A DNA stretch of 45,345 nt from an uncultured Caulobacterales bacterium (GTDB taxonomy: Bacteria > Pseudomonadota > Alphaproteobacteria > Caulobacterales > Maricaulaceae): positions 1 through 45,345 of the forward strand of contig CALDSY010000011.1 of the NCBI GenBank assembly GCA_937924355.1, written 5' to 3'. Positions 25,876 through 34,752 of the stretch are shown here, one piece after another (position 1 is the stretch's first letter; the number at the start of each line of letters is the position of its first letter). The notes beneath the pieces are model-generated. The model saw only the letters and a program-made list of their open reading frames with translations. It did not search any database and was not told the DNA's origin. The position numbers and the translations under genes were made by a program.

Positions 25876-26751
25876 AGCAACGTTATATCCCATGTTCTGA
25901 CACTTGTCCTAAAAGAAAAGAATGCAGACGAGTTCGATCAATTGATTGGACATTTTCCCGCTGACAATTTCGACGTTCTCTCAGAAAACAAGGCGGTCGA
26001 TTATTATGGAGATCAAAACGCCCTCAAAACTCTACTTACGGCGCTGAATGATTCCAGCCTGATTTTCGATCACTGCCTGCAAGCCAATACCCACCGATTA
26101 AAAAGACTCCTGATTTGCGATATGGACTCCACTCTTATTGGGCAGGAATGCATAAATGAACTCGCTGACTATGCGGGCGTCAAAGATCATGTGGCGGAAA
26201 TAACCGAGCGGGCCATGCGCGGCGAAATCGGGTTTGATGGGGCCCTGAGAGAGCGCGTTGGTCTGTTAAAGGAATTGCCGCTATCCGTATTACAGGACTG
26301 TTTTGACACTCGCATCCATCTCAACCCTGGGGCGCGAACCCTGGCGCAGACCATGAAATCACACGGAGCGAAAACGGTCATTGTATCCGGCGGGTTTACG
26401 TTTTTTAGCCAGCGCGTGGCCGAAGCCGCAGGCTTCGAACACCATCAAGCCAATATATTATTAGACAATGGCAGCCATCTCACCGGCCAAGTGGCCGATC
26501 CTATTCTGGGGCGGGAGGCCAAGAAGACAGCTTTAGAAAATCATAGCCATGACCTCGGCGGCCCGCTGAATGCCATTGCCATTGGGGACGGCGCCAATGA
26601 TCTAGCGATGGTGACAGCCTCAGGACTCGGAATTGCTTATTATGCCAAGCCCGCTGTATCAGCTGCGGCCCACTGCGCTATCGATCACACGGATTTGACA
26701 ACAGCCCTTTATTTTCAAGGACTTAAGGAAGATAACTTTGTCCTGAATTAG
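25873..26751 (+). CDS. serB: phosphoserine phosphatase
   Basis: Last step of serine synthesis: hydrolyses phosphoserine to serine. 292 residues with a divergent ACT-like N-terminal domain (about 1-75) and a HAD catalytic domain. Motif I is CDMDST (nucleophile Asp83, acid Asp85), followed by the substrate Glu in GQECINELA. Motif II is VIVSGGFTFF, and motif IV is AIGDGANDLAMV. The last 4 bases overlap the end of the convergent degP gene. Divergent from miaA with abutting start codons. Confidence 0.95.
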   Translation: MSNVISHVLTLVLKEKNADEFDQLIGHFPADNFDVLSENKAVDYYGDQNALKTLLTALNDSSLIFDHCLQANTHRLKRLLICDMDSTLIGQECINELADYAGVKDHVAEITERAMRGEIGFDGALRERVGLLKELPLSVLQDCFDTRIHLNPGARTLAQTMKSHGAKTVIVSGGFTFFSQRVAEAAGFEHHQANILLDNGSHLTGQVADPILGREAKKTALENHSHDLGGPLNAIAIGDGANDLAMVTASGLGIAYYAKPAVSAAAHCAIDHTDLTTALYFQGLKEDNFVLN

Positions 26752-28166
26752 GACGTTTCAAAAGAATGGAAAATGTAGTTCCCGCGGCGATTGACCAATA
26801 AAGTCACCGCTTGTCCGCCTTCTTCCAAATCAGTGATCGCGTCTTCAAACTCCTGCGGCGATGTCACATCTTCGAAATTGACCTGCTCGATGATGTCGCC
26901 TTCCATCAGCTTGCCGGCGGCTGGCGATCTTGAGCTAACAGACAAGACGCGCACGCCTTGAGTTTCTTCTTTGATCTTGTTGTCCTTACGAACGTCTTCG
27001 CTCAAGGCCTCAATAGAAATCCCGATAACGTCTTTGTTTTCGTCCTCCGGATCGGGCTTGTCCCCGGTCAGGTTTTCTTTGGTGACCTTCTCTTTGAGAC
27101 GCTCAGGGGTGATGCTCAGGACCTTTTCCTTACCCTTGCGAAGAATTGTAAAATTCACCGCCTTACCGACGTCTTGCTCGGCAATGATTCTAAACAAAGC
27201 GCGATCACTCGTTACATCTCGACTGCCGACCTTTAAGATCAGATCTCCAACCTTCAGGCCGCCCTCTTCCGCCGGTTTGTCTTTCACCACATGAGAGACA
27301 ATCGCGCCTTTAGGTTCATCCAGTTTGAGGGATTTTGCCATGGTCCGATCAACTTCCTGCACCCGTATGCCCACACTGGCCCGCCGGGTTTCGCCGTGTT
27401 TGCGGAGTTGAGAGATAACGGATTTGGTCAAATCAGAGGGAATAGAGAAGCTAATCCCCACGCTACCGCCAGATGGTGATAGAATAGCTGTGTTCACACC
27501 GACGACTTCGCCGTCCATGTTAAATAGAGGTCCGCCGGAGTTTCCTCGGTTAATGGCCACATCCGTCTGGATGAAATCATCATAATTTCCGTGATTAATG
27601 GTACGGTTCCGCGCTGATACAATACCGGCTGAAACCGACCCGCCATATCCAAACGGGTTACCAATAGCCATCACCCACTCACCGACTTCCAAAGCGTTGG
27701 AATCGCCAAATGGTACATGCGGAAAGGGATCGTCCCTTTCGATTTTCAGGAGCGCCAGATCTGTCGAGGGGTCACGCCCTAACAGGGTCGCATCATAGGT
27801 TTCTTCATTCGGGAAGATAACCTCGATGACATCGGCGCCTTCGATAACGTGATTATTGGTCACGATATAGCCTGCAGCGTCGATAACGAAACCGGATCCC
27901 AGAGATTTGGATACCCGTCCGCTATTATTATCTCGATTAAAAAAGTCGTTAAACCCTTCAAGAGGTGATCCTTCTGGGAAGAGCGGGACCACATCTTTGA
28001 CTTCAATATTCTGGGCTGTTGATATGTTTACAACAGCCGGACTTAGCTGTTTCGTCAGCTCAACAAATCCTTCGGGTACGCCTTTGGCGTAGCTGTTATG
28101 CGGCAATGCCAGGCTTGTTGCGGCAGTCAAAAGCGGGATGACAGTCAGTTTAAGGATGGTTTTCAT
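26748..28166 (-). CDS. degP: Do/DegP family periplasmic serine protease
   Basis: Periplasmic protease and chaperone for misfolded envelope proteins. 472 residues: a signal peptide of about 27 residues, a trypsin-like domain with catalytic His106 (NNHVIEG), Asp136 (STDLALLK) and Ser210 (NRGNSGGP), then two PDZ domains (about 270-365 and 375-470). The GSGFVIDAAGYIVTNNHV block is typical. It lies downstream of hflK-hflC-DUF2065 on the same strand, an alphaproteobacterial arrangement for membrane quality control. An 80-base gap before the gene may hold its own promoter; I see no clear hexamers. Confidence 0.93.
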   Translation of the reverse strand: MKTILKLTVIPLLTAATSLALPHNSYAKGVPEGFVELTKQLSPAVVNISTAQNIEVKDVVPLFPEGSPLEGFNDFFNRDNNSGRVSKSLGSGFVIDAAGYIVTNNHVIEGADVIEVIFPNEETYDATLLGRDPSTDLALLKIERDDPFPHVPFGDSNALEVGEWVMAIGNPFGYGGSVSAGIVSARNRTINHGNYDDFIQTDVAINRGNSGGPLFNMDGEVVGVNTAILSPSGGSVGISFSIPSDLTKSVISQLRKHGETRRASVGIRVQEVDRTMAKSLKLDEPKGAIVSHVVKDKPAEEGGLKVGDLILKVGSRDVTSDRALFRIIAEQDVGKAVNFTILRKGKEKVLSITPERLKEKVTKENLTGDKPDPEDENKDVIGISIEALSEDVRKDNKIKEETQGVRVLSVSSRSPAAGKLMEGDIIEQVNFEDVTSPQEFEDAITDLEEGGQAVTLLVNRRGNYIFHSFETS

Positions 28167-28245
28167 AATTCTATCCTAGTGGCCTGGGCAATTATTCCAA
28201 AGCACATTAGCGTGAAAAAGCTTTCATATATATTGCCAAGAACAG

Positions 28246-28452
28246 CTAAAGTGCACCCATTTTTACCCCAAGCATCAGCAAAAGGACACCCGCGCCCACG
28301 CTGACCAGCCCAGCCTGATGCAAAGTCCGCTCGGGCATGGCCATCATTTGGCGGTACATGTCCTTGAGCTGGCGTGGGAAAATCGCCCAAAACACGCCTT
28401 CAATGGCCAGCGCCCCGCCAAAGGCAATCAAAACTATTGTCGTAATCGACAC
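28246..28452 (-). CDS. DUF2065 family small membrane protein
   Basis: A 68-residue protein with two hydrophobic helices (about 4-24 and 46-66) flanking a short charged loop with FPRQLKDMYRQMMAMPERTLHQAGL, the conserved pattern of DUF2065 (YjeT-like). Function unknown; the family is usually encoded next to hflC, as here (9 bases after hflC). It may be a small partner of the HflKC complex, which is inference from position. Confidence 0.85.
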   Translation of the reverse strand: MSITTIVLIAFGGALAIEGVFWAIFPRQLKDMYRQMMAMPERTLHQAGLVSVGAGVLLLMLGVKMGAL

Positions 28453-28461
28453 GATGCATGC

Positions 28462-29361
28462 CTATCGACGGCGAGGATTCTGGTCGCGTTCAAGATACCC
28501 TAGGATATCACCGTCAGAGGATAGGACATAGGTGGAGTTGTTTTTGAAACCGGTCTTCAGCGCTTCCATATCGCGATAGAATTTAAAGAAATCCGCGTCT
28601 CGCGTATAAGCTTCCGCATAAATCCGGTTCCGCTCCCGGTCGCCCTCACCTTTTGTCGTCTCCGCCAGTTGGCGCGCTTCGGCGCGAATAACGCGGGCTC
28701 GACGCTCGGCATCATTGACAATTTTTTGGGCTTCCTCTTTACCGGTTTCCCGCAGCAGGGCCGCTTCCTTCTTCCGGTCTGCCTCCATACGTCCAAACAC
28801 AGACCGCTCAACTTCCTCAGGATAGTCAGCGCGCTTGATACGCACATCGATAACTTCGATGCCGTAGTTTTCATCCAGCGCCTTCTTATTGGCTGCGTCC
28901 TGAATTTCCTGCATCAACTCTGCGCGGCGACCGGCGATAATTGTTTGCGTATCGACCTTACCCAAAGAGTTACGCAGAGAAGATTCCACGACAGGTTTGT
29001 ATACAGACCGTAAACGAGCCTTGGTCCGGAAGGTTTTGTAAAACTCCAGAGGATCCGTAATCCGGTAACGCACAAAAGCGTCGACAAACAATGGGTTAGA
29101 GTCAATATCGCGGATACGCACCGGATCGAAATCTAGGTTCAGATTACGGCGGTCCAGGCGAACCACATTATCCCAAGGCAATTTAAACTTCAGGCCAGCT
29201 TCGACGGCTTTTGCATTGCCGTCCCACTGATTTTCAACCCGCTTAAATTCACCAAATCGTAGAACCAGCGCCTGTTCACGCTCATCAACAATAAAGGTAC
29301 AGAAAATGGCAATCAGCGCCGCGATGACCAAGAGGATAACAGGTAAAAATGTGCGTTTCAT
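28462..29361 (-). CDS. hflC: protease modulator HflC
   Basis: SPFH/prohibitin-family membrane protein that with HflK forms a cage around the FtsH protease and modulates it. 299 residues: an N-terminal membrane anchor (about 5-24), an SPFH domain starting with VDEREQALVLRFGEFKRV, and a long helical region with RKKEAALLRETGKEEAQKIVNDAERRARVIRAEA. It ends in a short basic tail (RDQNPRRR). It starts 9 bases after hflK. Confidence 0.94.
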   Translation of the reverse strand: MKRTFLPVILLVIAALIAIFCTFIVDEREQALVLRFGEFKRVENQWDGNAKAVEAGLKFKLPWDNVVRLDRRNLNLDFDPVRIRDIDSNPLFVDAFVRYRITDPLEFYKTFRTKARLRSVYKPVVESSLRNSLGKVDTQTIIAGRRAELMQEIQDAANKKALDENYGIEVIDVRIKRADYPEEVERSVFGRMEADRKKEAALLRETGKEEAQKIVNDAERRARVIRAEARQLAETTKGEGDRERNRIYAEAYTRDADFFKFYRDMEALKTGFKNNSTYVLSSDGDILGYLERDQNPRRR

Positions 29362-29370
29362 GTCTGTCTC

Positions 29371-30504
29371 CTATTGGGCTTTTGCGGGTTTAGAACCCAA
29401 TTTATCGAGCGGCAGATAAGGCACTACGCCGGATCCACCCGTATCATCCAAAATGATCTTCTCTGAGTCCCGATAAACCTCTTCCATGGTTTCGAGATAC
29501 ATACGGTCGCGGGTCACCCGCGGCGCCAGCTTGTACTCTTCGTAGATGGAGACGAAGCGAGAGGCGTCACCTTTGGATTCGGCAATAACGGCTTCTTTGT
29601 AACCACTGGCCTCTTGAATAAGACGGTCGGCTTCAGCATTCGCGGCTGGGATCAATTCATTCTCTCGGGCTTGCGCTCTAAGAATAGATTGTTCCTTTTC
29701 CTGTTTAGCGGCAACAACCTCCAAGAAGGCCTGCTCTACTTGTCGCGGTTCCTGAGATTCTTTGATCTCGACCTGCGAGATATTCACACCGGCTTTATAT
29801 TCATCAAGCATTTCCTGCATGAGTGATTGCACTTGTGATGCGACCGAGTCCCGTTCATCGGTAATCAAGGGCTCAAGCTCTGTTTTACCAACAATCTCGC
29901 GCATCGCACTTTCCGCGACGTCGCTCACCGCTCTCGGTACATCTTCCAGATTGAACAAAAAGGCCTGAGATTGACCCGGCTTAACATTCCAAAGAACGGA
30001 ATAGGCGATTCGAACAATGTTTTCGTCACCGGTTAGCATCAGGTTGTCTTTATTCACGCCAATATCAATGCTGCGCTCGTCCGTCACTTTGACAACTTCT
30101 TTGGTCTCGATCGGGTCCGGCAGTTTGAAATGCAGACCAGACGCTGATGTTCTGGAATATTCTCCCAGTCGTAGAATAACAGCTTCTTCGTTCTGGTCGA
30201 CCATGTAGACACAAGAGAACAAGAGGAACAACGCGCCGACCAATAGAAATAATCCAAACGGGCCAACGCGGCCAAGGGCACCGCCGCCTCTCGGTCCGCC
30301 TGTACGCCGAGGTCCTCCTCCGCCGCTGCCACCGCGGCCAAAACGTTTCTTTAGATCATTAAGAGGGTTTTCGGTTGGTCGATTTTGCGGCTGCTTGGGT
30401 TTTTGATTGTTTCCGCCTTGCCCCCAGGGGCTTTTATTGCCGCCTGACCCGCCATTTCCGTTTCCACCTGAACCGCTACCCCAAGGGCTCTTATTGCCAG
30501 ACAT
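29371..30504 (-). CDS. hflK: FtsH protease modulator HflK
   Basis: Partner of HflC. 377 residues: a Gly/Asn/Pro-rich cytosolic N-terminus (1-74) holding two copies of NKSPWG at about 4-9 and 23-28, a membrane helix at about 79-97, then an SPFH domain (MVDQNEEAVILRLGEYSRT) and a helical region that ends with the conserved YRDSEKIILDDTGGSGVVPYLPL. The low-complexity N-terminus is a usual HflK feature. The 90-base gap to folA holds a TGTGGC/GCCACA hairpin on the minus strand (about 30536-30551), but I see no confident promoter. Confidence 0.94.
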   Translation of the reverse strand: MSGNKSPWGSGSGGNGNGGSGGNKSPWGQGGNNQKPKQPQNRPTENPLNDLKKRFGRGGSGGGGPRRTGGPRGGGALGRVGPFGLFLLVGALFLLFSCVYMVDQNEEAVILRLGEYSRTSASGLHFKLPDPIETKEVVKVTDERSIDIGVNKDNLMLTGDENIVRIAYSVLWNVKPGQSQAFLFNLEDVPRAVSDVAESAMREIVGKTELEPLITDERDSVASQVQSLMQEMLDEYKAGVNISQVEIKESQEPRQVEQAFLEVVAAKQEKEQSILRAQARENELIPAANAEADRLIQEASGYKEAVIAESKGDASRFVSIYEEYKLAPRVTRDRMYLETMEEVYRDSEKIILDDTGGSGVVPYLPLDKLGSKPAKAQ

Positions 30505-30594
30505 AGAGTCTCCGAATGTTTGATTTGCCTATATGTGGCGCGAGCCACAGCTGATATCAAGTCCTGTTTATCAAAATTCACAGAATGATTTAAA

Positions 30595-31113
30595 TTAACG
30601 ATGCCGATCCAGTATCCGGAAGACAAAATCGTAGTCATCCTTAACCCCGCGTGCATATTCTTCTTCCTTGGAAATGACCCATTCGTCCCGTTTGAGAACG
30701 GGAAAAAACGCATCCCCGTCTATTTCGGCTAGGACCTCGGTCACATAGAGGCGGTCACAATAGGGCAATAATTGCTCATATAATGTTGCGCCGCCGACAA
30801 GCATGATCTCTTTCAGGTTTTCCCGTCCGGCTATTTCATAGCCCCGCCCCACCAGATCTCTAACGGACGTGAAAATTTCGGCCCCGGGCGAAAAATAGTC
30901 CCTATTTCGGGTTAAAACCAAATTCGAACGCCCCGGCAGCGGGAATGGAAGACCTTCCCAGGTTGTTCGCCCCATCATCACCGGTTTGCCCATCGTATGT
31001 TTCTTGAAAAGCTTGAGATCCGACGAAAGATGCCAAGGCAGTCCGCCGTCCCGGCCGATGACATTATTTCTGGACTGCGCGACAATAGCCGATAATTTTG
31101 GAAACTTGCCCAT
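30595..31113 (-). CDS. folA: dihydrofolate reductase
   Basis: NADPH-dependent reduction of dihydrofolate to tetrahydrofolate. 172 residues from ATG 31113. The Met20-loop region GRDGGLPWHL (Trp27), catalytic Asp32 in SSDLKLFK, NADPH-binding GRTTWEGL and PLPGRSNLVLTR, and the MLVGGATLYEQLLPYCDRLYVTEV segment are all present. A TTG at 31137 would extend the frame but lies inside the divergent VUT gene. The ATG abuts that gene's ATG in CATATG, and its first codons resemble those of miaA (MGKFP against MGKLP). First gene of the folA-hflKC-DUF2065-degP run. Confidence 0.94.
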   Translation of the reverse strand: MGKFPKLSAIVAQSRNNVIGRDGGLPWHLSSDLKLFKKHTMGKPVMMGRTTWEGLPFPLPGRSNLVLTRNRDYFSPGAEIFTSVRDLVGRGYEIAGRENLKEIMLVGGATLYEQLLPYCDRLYVTEVLAEIDGDAFFPVLKRDEWVISKEEEYARGVKDDYDFVFRILDRHR

Positions 31114-31116
31114 ATG
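31100..31116. promoter_or_regulatory. 17-base element at the divergent folA/VUT start junction
   Basis: GGAAACTTGCCCATATG contains both start codons and matches the miaA/serB junction element (25859-25875) at 15 of 17 positions. Confidence 0.35.
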
Positions 31117-31686
31117 GAAGGGGGTTACACTAGCCAACTGATTCCGTATAGAGAACAGATGGAATTAGAACGAGAAAATCCCGAAAAAAGATCGCGTCTA
31201 TTCATATACACGCTGATATATATTTTGTTGATCCCTCTGATCAATTGGTCATTCACTTGGGCGCCATTTTGGGAGCTATTGCCAGGGTGGGCATTTAACC
31301 CGGTCACCGTTGTAACAGGCCTGGTTTTAGTGGCGCGGGATTTCTCACAACGGGAAATCGGTCATAATGTTCTGATTGCCATGGCCATCGCCTTGGCTCT
31401 GACATATTTTACGAGCGGCGGCGAGCTGGCCTTCGCTTCTGGCCTCGCCTTCCTGATCTCGGAAATTGTCGACTGGGCCATGTTTACATTCACAAAATAC
31501 CGGCTCTCGACCCGTGTTTTGCTGTCCTCAGCTCTGGCCGCTCCGATCGACACAACCGCGTTTCTCTATGTGGCTGAAAATATTCGCGATGGGATGTTTA
31601 CAACGCCGAACGTTGTCATGTCGATCATTGGGAAAATGGTGGGCGCGCTGGTAATTTGGGCCCTGCTTAGGCGGCGGCAGATGTAA
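31114..31686 (+). CDS. VUT family protein, probable queuosine-precursor transporter
   Basis: A 190-residue membrane protein with about five to six hydrophobic segments. The VUT (YhhQ-type) signature LVARDFSQREIGH and the later ISEIVDWAMFTFTK and SSALAAPIDTTAFLYVA blocks support the call; these proteins import preQ0/preQ1 or queuine. The first 15 residues look unrelated to the family, so ATG 31159 (preceded by AGAGA) is an alternative start. Its 3' end overlaps tatC by 20 bases. QueF is encoded at 44.2 kb, so salvage and synthesis of queuosine probably coexist. Confidence 0.8.
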   Translation: MEGGYTSQLIPYREQMELERENPEKRSRLFIYTLIYILLIPLINWSFTWAPFWELLPGWAFNPVTVVTGLVLVARDFSQREIGHNVLIAMAIALALTYFTSGGELAFASGLAFLISEIVDWAMFTFTKYRLSTRVLLSSALAAPIDTTAFLYVAENIRDGMFTTPNVVMSIIGKMVGALVIWALLRRRQM

Positions 31687-32491
31687 CCTGCTTGGCCTTT
31701 TTCTCTAGCATAGACACCGAGATAATCGAAATCTCATACAAAAGATAAATCGCGACGCCCAAGACGATCTGCGTAATCGGGTCGGGCGGCGTCACAAACG
31801 CCGCAAACAAAGCGATGCCAACAATGGCATAACGCCGACCTTTGCGCAGGGCGGCGGCGCTGACAATACCCGCCCGGCCCAAAAGCGATAAAATCACGGG
31901 CAGCTGGAACGACAAGCCAAAAGCGATGAATAAAGTCATGGCCAGCTTTAAAAATTCGCTGATCCGCGGCAGGAATGTCACCTTACTATTCACAGTCAGA
32001 TTGAAAGCGAATTCCAGGACATATGGAAAGATGAATTGATAGACCAATGCCGCGCCTAGCGAAAAAAGCAGCGGCGAAATAATCAGATATGGTAAAAACG
32101 CGTTGCGTTCGTTTTTATAGAGACCTGGGGCTATAAATTTATAGATTTGATAAGCAAAGGCTGGAAAAGACAAGATAATCCCGCCAAATATAGCCAATCG
32201 GACTTTGACAAAGAAATGTTCCAGAGGTCCGGTTGCGATCACTTCGGTTTTAATGGGCTCTTTGCCCATGTCAGCCAGTTTCCCGTTGACTGAGTCCAAT
32301 GTCTCGTAAAGCGGCGATAATAGGAAGTTCTCGATCCAGGGCAAAAACGGAATAACCACAATACACCCAACCACCAGCGCCAAGATCGATTTCATCAATC
32401 GCGATCGTAGCTCTTTTAAATGCTCGAGCAGCGGCGCTTTACTTTGCTCAATCGCATCAATTTCGGATTCCAGGCGCGGCGCGTCACTCAC
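31667..32491 (-). CDS. tatC: Sec-independent translocase subunit TatC
   Basis: Core receptor of the twin-arginine translocase that reads the RR motif of folded cargo. 274 residues with six membrane helices. Visible landmarks: LLEHLKELRSRLMKSI at the N-terminus, FFVKVRLAIFGGIILSFPAFAYQIYKFIAPGLYKNER, and FGLSFQLPVIL. It starts with GTG, overlapping the tatB stop by 4 bases. The ABC order with tatA and tatB completes a full Tat system. Confidence 0.95.
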   Translation of the reverse strand: MSDAPRLESEIDAIEQSKAPLLEHLKELRSRLMKSILALVVGCIVVIPFLPWIENFLLSPLYETLDSVNGKLADMGKEPIKTEVIATGPLEHFFVKVRLAIFGGIILSFPAFAYQIYKFIAPGLYKNERNAFLPYLIISPLLFSLGAALVYQFIFPYVLEFAFNLTVNSKVTFLPRISEFLKLAMTLFIAFGLSFQLPVILSLLGRAGIVSAAALRKGRRYAIVGIALFAAFVTPPDPITQIVLGVAIYLLYEISIISVSMLEKKAKQVTSAAA

Positions 32492-32844
32492 GATTTGCCT
32501 CCGCTGTTCGGATCAGATTTGGGTTTGATTTTCGGGCTGTCTAGCGCCGTGGCCTCGCGGAGTTCCGCGTCCAGCTTGCGCATATCCTCATTCAGGTCAT
32601 CGCCGGTCATATTGGCGATATTTCCCATTTTCTTGAGATCTTCGATCTCCTTGCGAAGTTCTGCCATCTCGGTGGCGTCACCCATTTCATTGAATGCGTC
32701 TTTAAACTCTTGCCCCATAGCCCGAATGCGCGACATGAAGCCGCCCAGCTTGCGCATAAGTTTCGGGAGATCCTCCGGACCAACGACAATCAGGGCCAAG
32801 ACGACCAAGATTATCATTTCCGGAAACCCTATTTGTGGGAGCAT
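32488..32844 (-). CDS. tatB: Sec-independent translocase subunit TatB
   Basis: Single-span Tat subunit that partners TatC in cargo recognition. 118 residues: the N-terminal helix MLPQIGFPEMIILVVLALIV with the Glu of TatB, the hinge GPEDLPKLMRKLG, then a long amphipathic helix and an acidic, disordered tail. It starts 43 bases after tatA. Confidence 0.93.
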   Translation of the reverse strand: MLPQIGFPEMIILVVLALIVVGPEDLPKLMRKLGGFMSRIRAMGQEFKDAFNEMGDATEMAELRKEIEDLKKMGNIANMTGDDLNEDMRKLDAELREATALDSPKIKPKSDPNSGGKS

Positions 32845-32887
32845 AATGTATTCCCAACGGAATTAGAGCCCTCAATAGAGCTCTTGT

Positions 32888-33094
32888 TTAGGCTTGTTTA
32901 TCTTTTTTGGGCGTGACGTCTATGGCTTCTTCGGCCGCGTCTTTGGCTTCGTCGACCTCATCTTTCAGGCCTTTCTTAAAGCTGGTAATCCCTTTACCCA
33001 TATCGCCCATAATGGCGGAAATCTTGCCTCGGCCTCCAAACAATAGGAGGAAAAGAGCCAAAACGATTAGAAGCTGCCACGGACTAGCAAACAT
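32888..33094 (-). CDS. tatA: Sec-independent translocase subunit TatA
   Basis: Pore-forming Tat subunit, 68 residues: one membrane helix ([17 protein letters not shown]), the Phe-Gly hinge, and the amphipathic helix [23 protein letters not shown], followed by an acidic tail ending in Lys residues. ATG 33094 is preferred over an in-frame TTG at 33106 because GAGG lies seven bases before it. Confidence 0.93.
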   Translation of the reverse strand: MFASPWQLLIVLALFLLLFGGRGKISAIMGDMGKGITSFKKGLKDEVDEAKDAAEEAIDVTPKKDKQA

Positions 33095-33157
33095 AATATA
33101 CCTCAATTCTTCTGCCTTTTAGATAGCTACTCTACGCAGTTGCTTCAAGGCGTAATC

Positions 33158-33898
33158 TCAACCTTCGTCAGCGTCGTCTTCACCCAGGAAGTCCTCGAAA
33201 AACTCGGGATCTTCGTTCTCATCAAGCGGATCTTCATCCTCTGTCAGATCATCTGGCATAACCGGCGACGGCATTTCAAAGTCCTTAGGCAGACGCGAGT
33301 CCAGCAGCCCTGCTGCCTTCAAATCATCTCTACCTGGGAGATCTGATATCGTTTCTAGGTTAAAATGCGCTAAAAATTCTTCGGTTGTTCCATAAGTAAC
33401 AGGGCGGCCCGGTGTGCGCCGACGGCCACGGAGCCGAACCCAGCCTAGTTCCATCAATACGTCCAATGTCCCTTTGGAGGCCGAAACACCGCGCACATCT
33501 TCGATTTCGGCCCGCGTTACAGGCTGATGGTAGGCGATGATGGCGAGCGTCTCCAGGGCCGCTTTGGATAGTTTCCTTGGGGCTTCGCGTACATCAATCA
33601 AATTTCGTTCAAGATCCGGGGCGGTTTGAAAGCGCCAACGCCCCGCCACATGGGTCAAATTTACGCCGCGCCCGGCATAATCGCGCTGTAATCTTGCCAA
33701 GAGCGCTGAAACATCGCTGTCGTCGGGCATGCGCTCGCGCAAAGTCTCAATATCGATCGGTTCGACGGCCGCAAATAATAACGCCTCGAGAAGGCGCAAC
33801 TCATTTTCTGTATCCGGCTTGTGACGCAGACGTTCTGTCAGGTCCACAACCCCGCTTTCAATGCCGGCGGCGGCCCGTTCTACGCGGTTCTCACTCAT
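33158..33898 (-). CDS. scpB: segregation and condensation protein B
   Basis: Winged-helix subunit of the SMC-ScpAB condensin that organises and separates chromosomes. 246 residues with the family core LRLLEALLFAAVEPI, KAALETLAIIAYHQPVTRAEIEDVRGVSASKGTLDVLMELGWV and GRPVTYGTTEEFLAHFNL. The last ~50 residues are strongly acidic (EDEDPLDENEDPEFFEDF). It overlaps the scpA stop by 4 bases. Confidence 0.94.
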   Translation of the reverse strand: MSENRVERAAAGIESGVVDLTERLRHKPDTENELRLLEALLFAAVEPIDIETLRERMPDDSDVSALLARLQRDYAGRGVNLTHVAGRWRFQTAPDLERNLIDVREAPRKLSKAALETLAIIAYHQPVTRAEIEDVRGVSASKGTLDVLMELGWVRLRGRRRTPGRPVTYGTTEEFLAHFNLETISDLPGRDDLKAAGLLDSRLPKDFEMPSPVMPDDLTEDEDPLDENEDPEFFEDFLGEDDADEG

Positions 33899-34752
33899 GA
33901 AGCTTCACTTTCATTAACTTTGTCGGGAGTCGCTTGCCTGGATTGTCCGGTACCGCGAACAAAAATCGGCGTAAAAGTCCCGACCTGCCGGATCTCAATC
34001 TCGCCAAGCTTGGCCATTTCAAGCCCTGCGACCAAGGAGCTGGCCTTAATAGAGCTCGCCGGTATGTCTTCGGGTAAGTCCTCGGTAATAGGGAGGAGCT
34101 TTTCAAGCGCCGTCCAATCTGAGGTGTCATTGGTCACATTTTTCATGGCCCGGCGCAACCGCATACGGGCTTCTTCCAAAGACATGACAAGAGGCTTGGG
34201 AACTTTGACATTCCGAATATAGTTTTTGGACCGGCTTTCACCGTAAGCCTGCAGAAGATCAAACATCGAGGCTTCCCACAAAGGTGTGGTTCTGGACCGT
34301 AAACCTTCGGGATTGCCTCGGACAAAAACCTGTTGTCCTGTTTGCGGTACTCGTAAAAGGGCATCAGCCGCTCTGCGCATAGCCTCGAGCCGTTGTAACC
34401 GAAACGCCAAATGGGCCGCCAGTTCATCGGCCTCCGGCATGACGACTTCATCTTCGTCGCGCGGCAGGATCATGCGGGATTTTAGATAGGCCAGCCAGGC
34501 TGCCATAACCAGATAATCAGCCGCTAACTCTATTCGAAGGTCTTGAGCTGATTTAATGAATGACAAATATTGTTCCGCAAGTTCTAGAATGGAAATGCGC
34601 GCAATATCGACTTTTTGCTGTCGGGCCAGTTCCAGCAATAAGTGCAGAGGCCCTTCATAACCCGATATGTCTAAGAACAGGCCTTCGCCTTCGTCAGCCG
34701 CATCATCAGCCGCCGCGAATTTGACATCTTCTTCGAATTCTTCTTCGCTCAT
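33895..34752 (-). CDS. scpA: segregation and condensation protein A
   Basis: Kleisin subunit of the SMC complex, 285 residues. The N-terminal region is recognisable by YEGPLHLLLELARQQKVDIARISILELAEQYLSFI, followed by LVMAAWLAYLKSRMILP. The C-terminal winged-helix part is near 180-265. It has short acidic extensions at both ends. It overlaps nagZ and scpB by 4 bases on either side, forming a coupled SPOR-nagZ-scpA-scpB run. Confidence 0.94.
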   Translation of the reverse strand: MSEEEFEEDVKFAAADDAADEGEGLFLDISGYEGPLHLLLELARQQKVDIARISILELAEQYLSFIKSAQDLRIELAADYLVMAAWLAYLKSRMILPRDEDEVVMPEADELAAHLAFRLQRLEAMRRAADALLRVPQTGQQVFVRGNPEGLRSRTTPLWEASMFDLLQAYGESRSKNYIRNVKVPKPLVMSLEEARMRLRRAMKNVTNDTSDWTALEKLLPITEDLPEDIPASSIKASSLVAGLEMAKLGEIEIRQVGTFTPIFVRGTGQSRQATPDKVNESEAS

